Assembly: GCF_001642475.1 (NCBI RefSeq)
Contig: NW_019173956.1
Coordinates: 62,001 to 126,000, forward strand
DNA from: Fonsecaea monophora
Lineage: Eukaryota > Ascomycota > Eurotiomycetes > Chaetothyriales > Herpotrichiellaceae
DNA: 64,000 bases
Direction of reading: 5' to 3'
The notes under the pieces were generated by a model, which saw only the letters and a program-made list of their open reading frames with translations, had not been told where the DNA came from and made no database searches. The position numbers were made by a program, and so were the translations under genes. Below, piece by piece: positions 35,523 to 48,065 of this stretch (its first letter is position 1; each line of letters begins with the position of its first letter).

Positions 35523-38500
35523 CTGCATATATGATGATTCTCCCGATTCAAGCGGGAACACGAGCCGAAGGTCCAAAAGGGTCTTCGCTCCCATGATCGC
35601 AGTGTGAACCTCCACTTTATAGAAACTCCTTTTTCGGAGAGAGCTACACTGCTCGAGGCGCTCGGTCTGCAAAGAAACCACAACTTGTCATTATCCCAGG
35701 CAAGGGATTGGGACTGGCAGGAAGAGGCTACCAACAGGACGCAAGGAGGAAAAGAAAAGAAATGGGAAGAAGGCAAACACACTTTTGCTACCCGTGAAGG
35801 GAACAGGAACTCCCATCTCAATGAACTATTCTGTTTGACACTTGAGAGCATATCCATTTCAACGATCTGACAAGACTGCCCCTGAAACTCCCCTTCATAT
35901 CCTACCTCACAAGATCCTGACGGTCGTTCCCTGTCTTGATTGCAGTGTCATATATCTTGTTTCTATTTGAAGATCAAAGGGTCCACGAGGCTGTACTATA
36001 CTTCCTCTCCCTTTTTATGTGTGTCGATATATATTTCTTGTTCAAACTGCGCTGGGAACGAGCTTCATGAAACGACGGGATGGAACAGCAGGGAGAATAC
36101 GAGGAATGTGACATGGTTGGCATATGGGAGTTGATATTATCTGGCCGGCGGTTGCGAGACTTTGCTGCCACAATACAATGCATTGTAGCCGTATCGTTCT
36201 CTGTGCGTTTAACCTATCGTTGTCCTCGTCGTGCTTGCGGTCGCTCTCACGGGCGCACGCAAAAAAAAAAAGGTGTTCACTACCCAAGACCCTCGATCTC
36301 TTGACCGGCGACTCTTTGCGCTGCTCCTTTGTCCCGATCCCCTCTGCACCTTTCGACCTATTGTCGTTATCCAAAACGAAATTCGTGGAGCGACGATCCA
36401 ATTGGGCCGTGTTCGGCAAGGCTCGATCCTTCGGGGCACAGCGCGGCGTCGCGAATCCTTCGACACCACACCTCCGACGTCTGTTGATGTTGGCCACGGC
36501 CACGGCCACTGCCGCCGTGACAATGGGTCTGAAGGAACGGAGGTAGGCAGGTCAGATACATAGGCTGCAAGGAGCCAGATGCATAGGCGTGTCAGTGGAC
36601 AGACAGGGTGGAATTAGCCGGGAAGGAAGAGGCGGAGGTAGATTGAAATGGGGGGAGAGCAAAATGTAACATCATCAGAATGCAGTCCAATGCAATCTAT
36701 CCAAGGCCGCCATCAGGAGGCGCAGAGGAGCATAGGAGAAGCAGTTCAGCAGCAACAGCAGCAGTAGTAGTAGAAGCATCATTCCTCCTCTGACCTCCTG
36801 TCCTGCATTTCGCCTCGCCACGCAATAGAAGGAGGAGGAGGATGACCCGACCTGACCTGACTTGACCTAGCTACAACTTTTTTTTTGAGGCGAGGAGTCG
36901 GGAAAAGTGAAGGATTTAAAAATAAAAGAAAACCCCCCAGAGAAACAAAGGTCGCAAGCGAAAGGGGAGAGGGGGGTTAAGGCCCGCTACAAAAGGGTCT
37001 TTTTGCTCGTTGGCATTATTAGGCAGCCCTGGCAGGCTGGCTGCCGCCACGAATCTCTGAATACGAATGAAATATGTCTGTTCGAGGAGGTATACCCTGC
37101 CTTCCTACCCTTTACAGAGAGTGAAGAGAGGTTACAGGAGGGCCGAGCTTGCTGCCTGCGTACCGACAGCCTACAGCCTGCAGCTTGCGGCTTGCGGCTC
37201 GCAGGTGCAGGTTGTGGCAGCCAGCCAGCGCCTCGCCTCGCCTCGGTCTCGCATCTGCAATCTGCGCTGCACATCTGCACATGCGGCATGCGGGTAGGTA
37301 GGCAGGTAGCAAACATGGACGAGAAAAATGACTCGTAGCAAACGGAAAGATGGATTATCTACCTCCTTCTGTCCCCCCTTCCATGGCGGTTTCGTTGAGT
37401 GACTTTTACTCGCTCCCTACGGGTACGACGTATGTACTTCCTAGTTAGCTAGTGGAGAGGACCGCCATCTGGGTTCTGGACTGATGACATGAGCCGCCAC
37501 GCAAGGACTCGTACGTATGTAGGTGCTCATGCTCACACCTACAGAACCGGCTGTTCTTCAACCTGTACCTGATTCAATACCAGGAGTACGCTCCCAATAC
37601 GCTGGCTCGGGGTCACGCCCCTCCTTGACTTTATGAAACAGGCATACCCGTATCATGATCAGCATCCATAATCCCGTGGGCTCTCCTTGCCCTATGAGCA
37701 CGAGGAGTATCCGGGACAAAGCAACTTGGGTTGCTTGCTTGCTTGCTTGCTAGCCTGCTTGGGTTGTTTGGGCTTGGCTTTGCTGACTTAGTTTCGTTGC
37801 TTACATACTAGTTCAATTTGGTGGCAACCAGTTAGTTCACCACCTGCAAACCCACATTGAATTCGTAATAACCCGGCCGGTGGGACTTTTAGGTCCTGGT
37901 CCTGGAAACCTCCACCTTTTCCAACCTTTCTCCTCCCAGCGCTCAACCTTCAATCAATCATCAATCAACCCACTTCCACCTCACCTCACCTTACGCGAAA
38001 ATCCCAGATCCTCCGAGCTCTTGTCAAAATAGTAGGTCACCCTATAGACGAGTCCTCTATGGATAGAGTTTGGTTTAGTTGTCTCAATTACCGAGTAACG
38101 ACTCCTTTTTGCCACAGGAAGCTTTTTCGTGTGGCGCCCATGGTGAAATGCATTTACACGGGTTACAGACAGAGGTACGGCCAGGTGTGTTTGCGATTTG
38201 TATTGTCTAGGACCAAAGGATTCGGTGTCCTGGGTACCTCGTACCTAGAACAATCAATCCGACAAACGATTGTCTGGGCAGGGGCTGGCTGTCGCTGGGT
38301 GGTCGGGTTCCCCTGTCCGTCAACGTCGGGGAAATCGAGAGTATCGATCAAACTACTCGTCGGTACTCGAGCGGGTTGAATCCCATGGGCAATGGACATT
38401 GTGGCATTGTGACATTGTGCATCGTGTATCGCCACACGAACAAGGGCACGGCGGCTCTGCGGACCGCACTGTCGAGCTCGGTCGGTCCATGGATCCCCTG

Positions 38501-39121
38501 ACACACCGGCCTTGAGACAAAGAGACGAGCATACGGTGGGGGTTGGCAGCAGTGCATGAGGGCCAAAAACAGCCTGTCAGGCTCTATCTAGACATAGGTA
38601 GACAGGAGACAGACATACCACGATATTACCCGGAGACAACCTGTCACTTGTTCCTTTGGGGGGCTTTTCCCCCTCGGAGTTGCAGTGCGGTGGAGGACCT
38701 TTGTAACTAGCTGCTCACACGAGGTTTACCCATAGGACCTGCCTGCCTACCTAGAATGTACTGAGCATGTATGTAAGTGTAGTCATAGCCTCACACGCCT
38801 TGGCCCTGGGCGCAGGGTGCAGGTCTGAGGTGGGTTCTTTTGCGATCCTTCTATTTCTCCTTTTCTCTCTCCTTCTCATTACCCCTTCTGCCTTGTTCTG
38901 CCTCCTGACAATGCGCCCCGCCCTCTTCCTGGGATGCAATAGAGCGGGTAGTTGGTAGCTTGGTATTCTCGCAGGATCAATCTCCTACAAGCACGTACCT
39001 ACAGAATCAAGGAGGAGTGGGAGGAGCGAGAGAGGCGCAGACACCCACAGAAAGAGAGAGAAATACATACACGCAAGAGGAAGGAATAGAGAGAGAGAGA
39101 TAGTCAATCAAGCAAAAGTTT

Positions 39122-39154
39122 CCACTATTACTATTACTATTACTATTTACTACT
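39122..39154. repeat. ACTATT microsatellite
   Basis: Runs of CTATTA/ACTATT units in the gene-poor region. Confidence 0.7.
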
Positions 39155-40054
39155 CCTAGAAGGTACTGGCTTTCGATCCTCCAACATCATCAAAGCAAAG
39201 GCAGAGCAGAGCAGAGCAGAGCAAAGGACAGAAGGATCGAAGAACTTCCTGTTTTCGTTTGGCGCAAAATACCCGTGTTCCAAGTTCTGAGTTGCTGAGA
39301 GCACTGAGTGCTGAGTGCTGAGGACACGCACACGCACATACGAGGTACATAGCCTCGCAAAGCAAAAGGGAGTTTGTCGCCGCTACAAAGGGACATTGAA
39401 TAAAGCGGCGAGCCGCATGGCATATCATGTCATGTCATCATGAGGTGGGGCTCAGCTCGCTACCTCGCTACCTACTCCCAGGACGAGTAGTTCTCCGTAC
39501 AGACAAGATCCTCGCAAGGTGGAAGTGATTTGAGCAGTAGGTACGAGTACGCTCGTAGAAACCATCCTCTTCAGCTGTATGTACTATCTATGTATGTACG
39601 TATGTATGTGCGAAGGTCCATGGATAGGAACCGGAACCGGAACCGCTATGTCGGGTCAGTCAGTCCACAAATTAAGATATCTATCCATCCATCCATCTAG
39701 AAGTGGGATAATTCCAACTTGGTAAACTTGTATGTATGTAAGCAAGTTGTCTGTCCTAGGAGATTAACTATCGTTTTTGTTTTGCTACCTGTCTCTTTAC
39801 GAGGTACTCCGTAATTGATTCGGTCGTCGTGGAAAGTCGAAACGAAAAAGGGACCCGCGCCGCTACTGTTACGGAGGGCCTATGTAGGTAAGTACGAGTA
39901 ACTACTTGGGTACCCGTTGGTGGCTGTGGGGGCTAAAGTTATGCGTTGGGTACCAAGCACGTTTGTATGTACATATAGACAGGGTTTTTCTCCAACTTGG
40001 CTAGCTGGCTAGGTACATGTTCCAAGCAACTTGATACCACTCGATCGATTATTT

Positions 40055-40081
40055 TGGCTTTTTGACTTTTTGACTTTTTGG
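40055..40081. repeat. Tandem TGACTTTT decamer-like repeat
   Basis: Three imperfect GACTTTTT units. A 19-nt core (40063-40081) is identical to 24252-24270, upstream of the small HTH-like gene. Confidence 0.75.
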
Positions 40082-43000
40082 ATCCCGTATTCCCTTGCAA
40101 TTAACCCCATCGGGAGGCGGAAGCTTTCATAAGCAGGATTAGGAGCTTGCGTGCGTGCGTGGGCAGAGGGGCCACGGTAGACCCGTTGGTAGAACCCGTT
40201 CTCGTCTAGCCTGATGAACGATAGTCAGTCACATACTACAGTCGAGGTGAGATCCACCGTGGCTTCATGGCTTACAATAATCAACACGGCACAGAACTTT
40301 CTCCCTCACCACCAGTGTCACCACCCCCCCTCCTCCCCTGGTGTGGTGCGGTGCTTCGTGGCTCCATAATCGCTAGTAGTAGTAATGATTATTATTTCTT
40401 GCCAACGTCTGCCAACGTGCTATCCTTAAAACCGCGGTGACGACGCCGCATCTCTTGACCGTATTTTGAAACCTCCAATACGATCGGCAATGATCCAATC
40501 CGCCGTATCCACCTACGCCGAGCTTGACAGTGACTCGCACTCGTACGTGCACTGGTCGGAAACTAGTCATTTGTCTGAGTAGTTGTGGGCTGTGCAATCC
40601 TCGTAATAGGCAGGTACATGACACTGCCGTATCAATCCCTTCAGCCCTGTGCGGAGGTTCTCTCGAGTTTCGAGTCTCGACCCCTGCACGTCTGGGCATG
40701 GATGGGCTTTTCTGGACGGCCCCCAATTGTCCAGCAGTCAAACAAAGTGGACTTCTCGGTACCCACCTTGCGAGAGAATGCACCAAAGTCTTTACCTGGG
40801 TATTCGTATCTTCATTTGACGGAGCCAGTCATCACGATCGTCCATCGCCCGTTTGTTTGCTATTGGGAGTCATTAAACCGGAGACGTATTCTCATCGAGA
40901 CCCTCCCTCGTGGCGCACGCCCCGGGCTACTCCAACTCGTTCTCGTCACCATCGGCTGACCATGACCATGACCATACCACGGCTTGCAACGGGTAGGAAC
41001 CTCGATAGACGACAAATCATGTCACCGGCCACGGAAGACATTCCCTTTTGGGAACACAACATCGTGCAGACATACGCGGCGGCTGCACAGTGTCACAAGC
41101 TTGGGTAACCGGTGTGCTAGGTAGAAAGCAGAGAGATGTTAGTAAGAAGGGGGCGCAGTATGAGGAGCAGGAGCAGGAGTAGGAGTAGCCGCTTTGAGCC
41201 CCTGCAACGCAACCCGATGACCTTCGATGCCTTCTCTGCGCAATCATTTTCCGACGCTTGGGACGGTTGGGCGCTTGGACGCTCCAACGGACAAAAGTTG
41301 TACAATGTCCGTCCGAACTGTTTGTGGCACGAGGCGGGGAGTAAAAAGGTTGCTTGATGTTACATTGCTATCGCCTATCCCACGATTGGGTTGGTATCTC
41401 GTCGGGTCCCGTTGGCACTGGATACTGGGCATCCAAAAGGACAAAACCTTCGATTCAAGGCAATTTCGACCCAACCGTGTGCGCTTCCTCTTGCCCTAGC
41501 CGCTTGGCCAACGATGCATTTGAAATGCAGGTGTAGATGCAGCAGGAATAATACCAGTACAAGTATTCTTCTTACAAGCTGAACGAGTCCCCCCCTGGCC
41601 GACCCACGAGTCCCGACCAGCTCGAAAATAATGATGATAATGATAGGCTGATCATTCTGACAAGGACATGGGGGACGATGAAAGTGATTCGGTTGATGGT
41701 TATGGGATTATTCCATCCTTTTCTCTCCCCCCTTTTGAAATCAACTTTCTCTATACCTACGATTACCATTATACTCGTGGGTACCGTATCGAGTACCGAG
41801 CACGCACGGGCAATTCCGCACCCACCACTTTTCCCGACTTGTGTAGTCCGTCCCAGCCTCTACCTGGTCTGGTAACGGGGGAGGGGGGGGTGGAGGGGAC
41901 GAAGAGGAGCCTGGACCTGGACTTTGTCGGAGACGATAGCGTTTGGACACCCGTGGCGCACAAAAACTAGAAAATAACTGGGTCGCAAACTTCCACGGAA
42001 AACACATTCAACAAGGGGCCCCAGTTTCATCGTCACGGCGCCACAAATGCTACGAGGAAACCAGCCCGTTTTGAGTACCGGCCTCCTCGTCTATGATTTG
42101 ATCGCAACATTTTTACACGCTTGCCCGTGCCCGTGGCCCAGGGCTCGGAGACAAATGATCCCTTTCTGGCCCCCAAAACCGGGTCTCGCTCATCAAATCT
42201 CTCCATCCCGCCTTGTGCCCACATGTCCACCACCCCCTTGTCTACCTACTTTCCCCTTGTCCACCTATCAGATCAAAAGCAAGAAGGGTGTCTCGTTATG
42301 GTTAGAGCGCGAAGAGAGGGGTCGTCTTCTGCTCCCTTCTCGTACGAGTGCCGCATCCCCCAACGGGCAAAGCTTTGATCCACTCCATCATTCCAGAAAA
42401 AACAAACGAAAGGAATTATCAAAAACCAAACCGGCGATGTTAATGCCGAGGCCGAACCCGAGCCCTGCGCTGCGCTGTGACTGCACTTGGTGCTTCCATT
42501 ATTAAAAATCCTCCTGCGTTGTTGCGCACCACTTTCGCCTAGCAACGTCGAAGCCGAATCGTCCGCATGTCCTGTTCGAGTCCGTACAGACTTCGCGTGA
42601 CGACAAGCAGGTGACTGATCGATCGGCATGGGGTCACTCATGAAGATGCGTGTATCCTAGGATGCTCACTCTCCTCGGGGATCAACGAGTCATGCCGATG
42701 AAAGATATGCACAGGGACGATTCGACGACAAATCTCGCGCAGATGATTTGAGGGAGCAGTGCCCGACGGGAAAGAGCCCGACATGAGCGAGAAAACACCA
42801 ATATGAGATACGCGGTCCTGCGCCCGCCGCCACCAGGGCAAGCACAGAACCCTGGATGGTTTGGAAAATGGGATGGTGGTGTATCTCCTCCACTCCCCAA
42901 AAACAACAAAGCTTTGGTTGAGCGACCCAAGAGGGCTGTTGCGCATGCCTTTCTTGACTCTTTTTGGAATTATGTTGACTTGATTAGACGAGCCCAGCAT

Positions 43001-43623
43001 AGCAAAGTGGTCATCAAGTCGCAGGGCTCTGGAGTTTTAGCGACTGCGTGGGTTTTTAGTCAGGGGAACGCCAGCTCGCCGGTGAGCACTACGTCTCCCA
43101 AGTACCGAGTGCGTGTGCCGACCGAGCAGCACCCAAACAATCCTCGTCTCCTTCTCGCCTCGTCCCTCTGTCCCATACCATGACACCGAGCATGTGGGCA
43201 CACAGCGGAGCCGCGTGATGATAGCCGCCGTCGCCCGTGGATGGGGGATTAGAGGCAGATATCTCGGTAGGGCGGGTTTCCAGGACCTCCACTCGCGTCA
43301 CCAGCGTGTCTCGCTTGCTTATGTGAACGAGCTGGGGTGGCCCTAGCTGGACTTTTACTTGTACAGCTCCAAGAAGCACCTTTTGCAATCAAATTACCCA
43401 GAAAGGCAACGGGGCCCAAAGGGAAAAGCTGTCGCCGACTCGCTGATTTGACGTTGGGCTAGGGTTTCGATGACCTGCGAGTGTGCGGCGCCATTTTGGA
43501 TCGAGACAAGAATATATTCGTGTACCTTGCCACTCTGTTCCTGTTGACGACGGACAGATCGTCAGGGAATAAGAAAACTCAGACTATGGCTCTAGCTAGC
43601 CTCCGGACAGCTATTTTTTCTTC

Positions 43624-43652
43624 TTCATCATCATCATCATCATCATCATCAG
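43624..43652. repeat. (ATC)n microsatellite
   Basis: About eight to nine ATC units. Confidence 0.85.
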
Positions 43653-44349
43653 CCTCTTTTTAGAGGTTCCTCCCCGGTCGACAACTATTTTACCTACTTG
43701 TACCAAGTATATGTGTTTCAAGACGCGTTTTGACGGTCCATGGCTGACTGTACTGCCATTCCCCGAAAGGCGGCATTTGGCGGCTCTCATCCCGCCTCCG
43801 CTCCCTTTTTTGGTGGTGCCGGGTGCGACTAGTCAATCCTACTCGCTTACCGCATGCAGGTTCTGTTTTCAGTCCCTTGTCTGTCATGTCTGTCATGTCA
43901 TGTCTGTTATGGTAGACAGAAAGTCAAGGATCGGGCCTTGAGACCAGCCGGGCGCAAGCCGGTCGTTAAAGGTCGGCGGAAAAGGCAGGTGGTGGGGTTA
44001 GAGAGACAGAGGAGAGAGACACGCAAGGAGACGCACACAGGCGGAGAAGGGAGATTGTTTACGAGTATACGAGTATACGAGGCACAGGTAGGTATTTTCA
44101 ACCAAATGGTCCCCGACGGCAGATGACACGGACGGACGCGGCAGTGGCAATTACTGAAGGAAGTGTCAGCAAACAATGATACTCGGGAGGCACATAGGAG
44201 GAGCCTGGACGGATCGACGGACCGGCCACCCTCCCTCCAACCCAGCTCAGTGAATGAATGAAAGAGTGAGTGAGTGAATGGTAGGAAATATCCAATTTTC
44301 AAGGACTACATGGTTCTTGGTGCTCGCTGTACCGCGCGCACGAGTATCT

Positions 44350-44600
44350 ACCTACCTACCTATGGACAAACAAACAGAAGGTACCCATCTATCTACGAGT
44401 AGTACCTCCTGTACTGACAGAATCTACTTCCCCCCGTACCTACAGTACATACAGTCCCTCAAAGCGCCTGAATACCTACCTACTCACAGTACCTGTCTAC
44501 CTGTCTACCTACCTCTCTATCTACCTATCCACCTACCCTGCCCACAGAACCTGCCTGTATATACAGTTCCTGAATACCTACCTACCTCCCTACCCGTCCA
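44350..44600. repeat. TACC/CTAC-rich tract
   Basis: Dense, imperfect CTACCTAC, GTACCT and CTGTCTACC repeats over about 250 bp. Confidence 0.75.
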
Positions 44601-44760
44601 GACAAGCAGCCACACAGGCGCAGAGACCCCGAGTACTTACTTACAAGATTCATCGATGACCACTTTGCAGGTATTAGAGACCAAGTCTTCGGTATTATAT
44701 GTCCTAGGCAACTCGGTTTTTCGGGTCCTTCAATCAGGAGTTCGACCGGATGGGTCCTTG

Positions 44761-44785
44761 TTTTTTTTTTTTTAAAAAAAAAAAC
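44761..44785. repeat. Poly-T/poly-A palindrome
   Basis: 13 T followed directly by 12 A, a perfect AT-only palindrome. Confidence 0.9.
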
Positions 44786-45273
44786 CAAAACAAAAAACTA
44801 CTGAGCGCTGAGGTTGTGGTTAAAGCTGAGGTTCAGAGAAAAAAGGGAATAGGGACAAGGGACAAGATGACGACAATGACAAGCACATTGATTTACCTGG
44901 ATGGATATGGATGGATAGGGATCTAGATGGTCGGTCATGGGGTATAGATGGATATCAATGACTTGTCAAGCTGTCGTCCGATTGATTTCCACTCCATGAA
45001 TGATTTCCGAGAGGGAAGCTGCTGAACTTGAGTCTGAAGCTGAGGACGAGGACGAGGACGAGGACGGATTGCCCTCCCTTCTCCCAAACCCAACCATCGC
45101 TCCTTGATATTTTAATTCATATATACGAGGTCATGGTTACGGTGATGGTGATGGTTATGTGCCAAGTTTAAAGTATTTCTTGCCTTTCCATCCGTTCCTC
45201 TTACTCCTCCTCTTCTCCCTGGAAGCTCTAGAGCCATCTACTGTAACTTATGCTTACGCCGCGTGAATTCTCG

Positions 45274-46568
45274 TCATAGCTTGGCCTTGCCCGGTGACGA
45301 CTCCTGCAACTTCTTGACCAAGCTATACGCCCACTCTCCAAATAGAGGCATCTGCGCACCGTAGTTTCTGGCCGTCACGCCGCTAGCCTGCCGCCGGGCG
45401 TACCTCGCCGCGATGCCCTGCATGATGATCGCTCCCCGGAACCCGCCAAAGGCGTTACCCCAGGCGAACTCGCTGGCGGCGTCGTAGCCCGAGGCTTCGG
45501 CGTACCACTGCACGACCTCGTCGCAGGTGGGCAGCCCCGGGGTGACGCCGTCCCTGAAGGCTTCGTTCCCGCTGTCGGCGTGAGCCGTGCCCAGGTTTCT
45601 CCCGACCCAACCCCACGGCGCCGCCAGGTTGACCAGATCCGACAAAGGATGGCCGATAGTGGCCATCTCCCAGTCCAAGATGCCAATGACACGCGGCTCC
45701 GTCTTGTGGAACACCAGGTTGTCGATCTTGTAGTCGCCGTGGATCAGCGTGACGCGGTCCTTGGGCTGCGTCGATTTTTGCTTGAAAAAGGCCACCATCT
45801 CGTCAAAGTGCGGGATCGCGCCCACGGGCTTCTTGGTCTCGACGTCGACCGCCTCGGCCTGCACCTTTGACAGAGTCCCAAACGTCTTCAGCTGGCGGTC
45901 GTAAAAGTTTCCGTGCCGCCCAAAGTCGGAGAGGCCGACCTTGTTGAAGTCGACCCGATGGAACTTTGCGAGCGTGCGAACCGCGTCGTGCCACCTGTGT
46001 AACAAGTGCGAACGTTAGCACCTTTTTTCATTCCCTTTTGTCACCGCCGGTTTCATCCCAGCCCTTACATTTCTCTTCGCTCTTCGGGGCTGAACCCAGG
46101 AAAGTGCGGCTCAGTCACCATGCGCCCGTCCAAAAACTCCATGATGTAAAAGGCCGTGCCGATGACATTGTCGTCCTGACACAGGCAGTAGACCTTTGGC
46201 ACGGGCACGTCCGTTTTGCCCAGGGCGTTGATGATCTTGTACTCGCGGTCGACCTGGTGGGCGGTTCTGGAGAGCAATTGCCCCGGAGGCCGCTTGCGCA
46301 TCACAAACTTGGTTCCCTTGGAGTCGGTGATCTGGTACGTGGGATTCGATTGACCAAACCCGAACTAATGGCGAAGGAACCCGTCAGTGACCCAAGAACC
46401 CAACACAAAAGTACTCGGTCGCCAGGGATCAAATCCAGCGAGCGCGCGCGAGGAGGGGGACAGACATACCTGCTTCAACTCGAGGGGCGGCTTGATCTCG
46501 GGGACATTGCTGTCGATGTACCGCTCCAGAGAAGCCAGGTCAATCGGCTGCCGCACTGGGCCTGCCAT
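45274..46568 (-). CDS. Peroxisomal APH-fold kinase (ACAD10/11 kinase-domain-like)
   Basis: 371 aa from exons 46568-46470, 46364-46069 and 45994-45274. It belongs to the APH/choline-kinase-like phosphotransferase family. FGFGQSNPTYQI is the nucleotide loop and FVMRKRPPG holds the ATP-binding Lys. The Brenner motif is LIHGDYKIDNLVFH, and the metal-binding motif is ILDWEMATIGHPLSDL. These patterns match the kinase domain that is fused to acyl-CoA dehydrogenase in animal ACAD10/ACAD11, here as a stand-alone protein. The C-terminus is AKL, a peroxisomal PTS1. I infer it phosphorylates a hydroxy-acid or hydroxyacyl-CoA in peroxisomal fatty-acid breakdown, as described for ACAD10/11, but the substrate is not proven. 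It is divergent from dUTPase, with 554 bp between the two starts. Confidence 0.88.
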
Positions 46569-47122
46569 GGCTGTCCGTCTAGCTAGTTGTCGAGGCAGAC
46601 AGATAGACACACTAGAGTAACAGACAAACGAGGGCCAGTTTTCAAGAAGCACTCATTATCGAAAAAAGAAAACAAAGCTGGACAAATGTCGGCGTGGCTT
46701 TTCGTTGCTGGCTCACTGGGGCCGACCGTCACCAATGAGGCCGAGGCCATGATCAATTACCTCGGTTTTGTAGTTTGGGGTGCAGAGGCACAGAGGAAGG
46801 GAAGCCACCGGAATTTGGTCACGGAATAATAGCCATGGCACTAATATCGGCCTGGGCGGCTTTACGGAATTCCATTCGCGACGAAGCGAGGGCAAGGACT
46901 GTACGGAGGACTACAAGTGCCTGTACGGCGCAACATTTCCATGGAATATGTCAATTGCCACGATTGCCCCTGCGGCCCTGCCCCCCTTGAAGCGCAAGCA
47001 CGCGCTCCCCACGCGTCGAGGGGTTTCGCGCTCTCCAAATGTGTGGTTTCGCGTCGAGGCGTTTGCTACCCATTACTGTCATTTTCCCTTCCTCAAACAA
47101 AGATCTTTTCCCTGCAAAAGCA
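46569..47122. promoter_or_regulatory. Bidirectional promoter, APH kinase / dUTPase
   Basis: 554 bp between divergent start codons. The dUTPase-proximal part has ACGCGT at 47011-47016 (MCB) and TTTCGCG at 47024-47030 and 47047-47053. The first of these extends to TTTCGCGC (E2F-type) and, read on the other strand, is the CGCGAAA SCB core. All lie 70-112 bp before the dUTPase ATG. Confidence 0.65.
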
Positions 47123-47716
47123 ATGACGAGACCCTCGACTCCTCCTCCATCCACAGAAACAAAGAAGACAGACCACTTACCACCTTCACTGCCCAACTCT
47201 CCACTACTCAAACGTGTCAAGTCCGACGCTCCTCCACCCAAGATGTCTCCCACGACCAACTCCACGGCAGTGCCACAACTCTCCTCCTCGTCGCAGCCGC
47301 CCCTCTTGATCAGGAAGCTATCCGCCGACGCCTCCACGCCGACTCGCGGCTCCGCCTTTGCCGCTGGGTACGATCTGTACGCCTCGAAACCCATCACGAT
47401 CCCCGCGAGAGGCAAGGCCCTGGTCTCGACGGACCTCTCTATCGCCACGCCCGAAGGCACGTACGGCCGCGTCGCGCCCCGGTCGGGCCTGGCCGCGAAA
47501 CACTTCATCGACACGGGCGCGGGCGTCATCGACGCAGACTACCGCGGCGAGGTCAAGGTCCTGCTGTTCAACCACGGCGAGGCCGATTTCCAGGTCAACA
47601 AGGGAGACCGCATCGCCCAGTTGGTCCTGGAGCGCATATACACCCCCGAGGTCGTTGAGGTCGACAATCTCGAGGAGAGTGTCCGAGGGGCAGGCGGGTT
47701 TGGGAGCACCGGCTGA
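47123..47716 (+). CDS. DUT1: dUTP pyrophosphatase (dUTPase)
   Basis: Hydrolyses dUTP to dUMP and PPi, keeping uracil out of DNA. Intronless, 197 aa. All five trimeric-dUTPase motifs are present: AAGYDLYA (80-87), APRSGLA (118-124), GVIDADYRGE with the catalytic Asp (134-143), GDRIAQLV (161-168) and RGAGGFGSTG (188-197). The core is normal (~135 aa). The N-terminus has a ~60-residue Ser/Pro/Lys-rich extension with LLKRVKSD and a second Met at residue 41, so two isoforms from alternative starts are possible. The promoter has MCB/E2F-like sites, consistent with S-phase expression. Confidence 0.95.
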   Translation: MTRPSTPPPSTETKKTDHLPPSLPNSPLLKRVKSDAPPPKMSPTTNSTAVPQLSSSSQPPLLIRKLSADASTPTRGSAFAAGYDLYASKPITIPARGKALVSTDLSIATPEGTYGRVAPRSGLAAKHFIDTGAGVIDADYRGEVKVLLFNHGEADFQVNKGDRIAQLVLERIYTPEVVEVDNLEESVRGAGGFGSTG

Positions 47717-48065
47717 GCTGTTTTCGTCCGTCTACTGATAGCGAGCTCGGATTCGGATCGAAAGAGGAGTTTGTCGGCGTCTTTTGCGGCAAGCTTTGGC
47801 GAATGCGGTGCGGTGCGGCACAGGAAAATCCATGGCAAACACTAGAATAGGCTAAGAAACGGGAGTTTATGATGTTATGTGTGATATCTGCACCCTGTGT
47901 AAGGATAGGAGTTGTCGGGTCGCTCGAGCAAATGGAGGGATATCATACCCAAATGCCCGCGCCTCTTGGGACAAATGCAATCAACCCCCCAAATCTTGCA
48001 TCTTTTCTCTTATCCGTTCCCCTGCTTCCACATTCTCTTGGATAGACAGGCCACCCATCTACCAT
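47717..48065. other. Convergent 3' spacer dUTPase / pyridoxal kinase
   Basis: 349 bp between two stop codons; 3' UTRs only as far as I can see. Confidence 0.45.

Larger units (their letters stand above)
35523..45273. other. 9.7 kb gene-poor region rich in simple repeats
   Basis: I see no frame that reads as a conserved or well-composed protein on either strand. Open frames of 100-190 codons occur but have scrambled composition and poor starts. The region holds many micro-repeats (listed separately), frequent GGTAC/TACC words and TACGAGTA octamers (39542, 39893, 44060, 44068, 44394). It may carry non-coding transcripts, enhancer-like elements or decayed DNA; I cannot tell which. Confidence 0.4.

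Noticed and set aside
40524..41108. 194-codon plus-strand frame in the gene-poor block
   Set aside because: Not an ATG start at its beginning. The Ser/Arg/Pro-scrambled translation has no domain pattern, and an overlapping frame of similar length suggests chance.
47318..47575. Antisense and shifted frames over dUTPase
   Set aside because: GC-rich codon bias of the real gene creates these frames; all five dUTPase motifs are on the plus strand.
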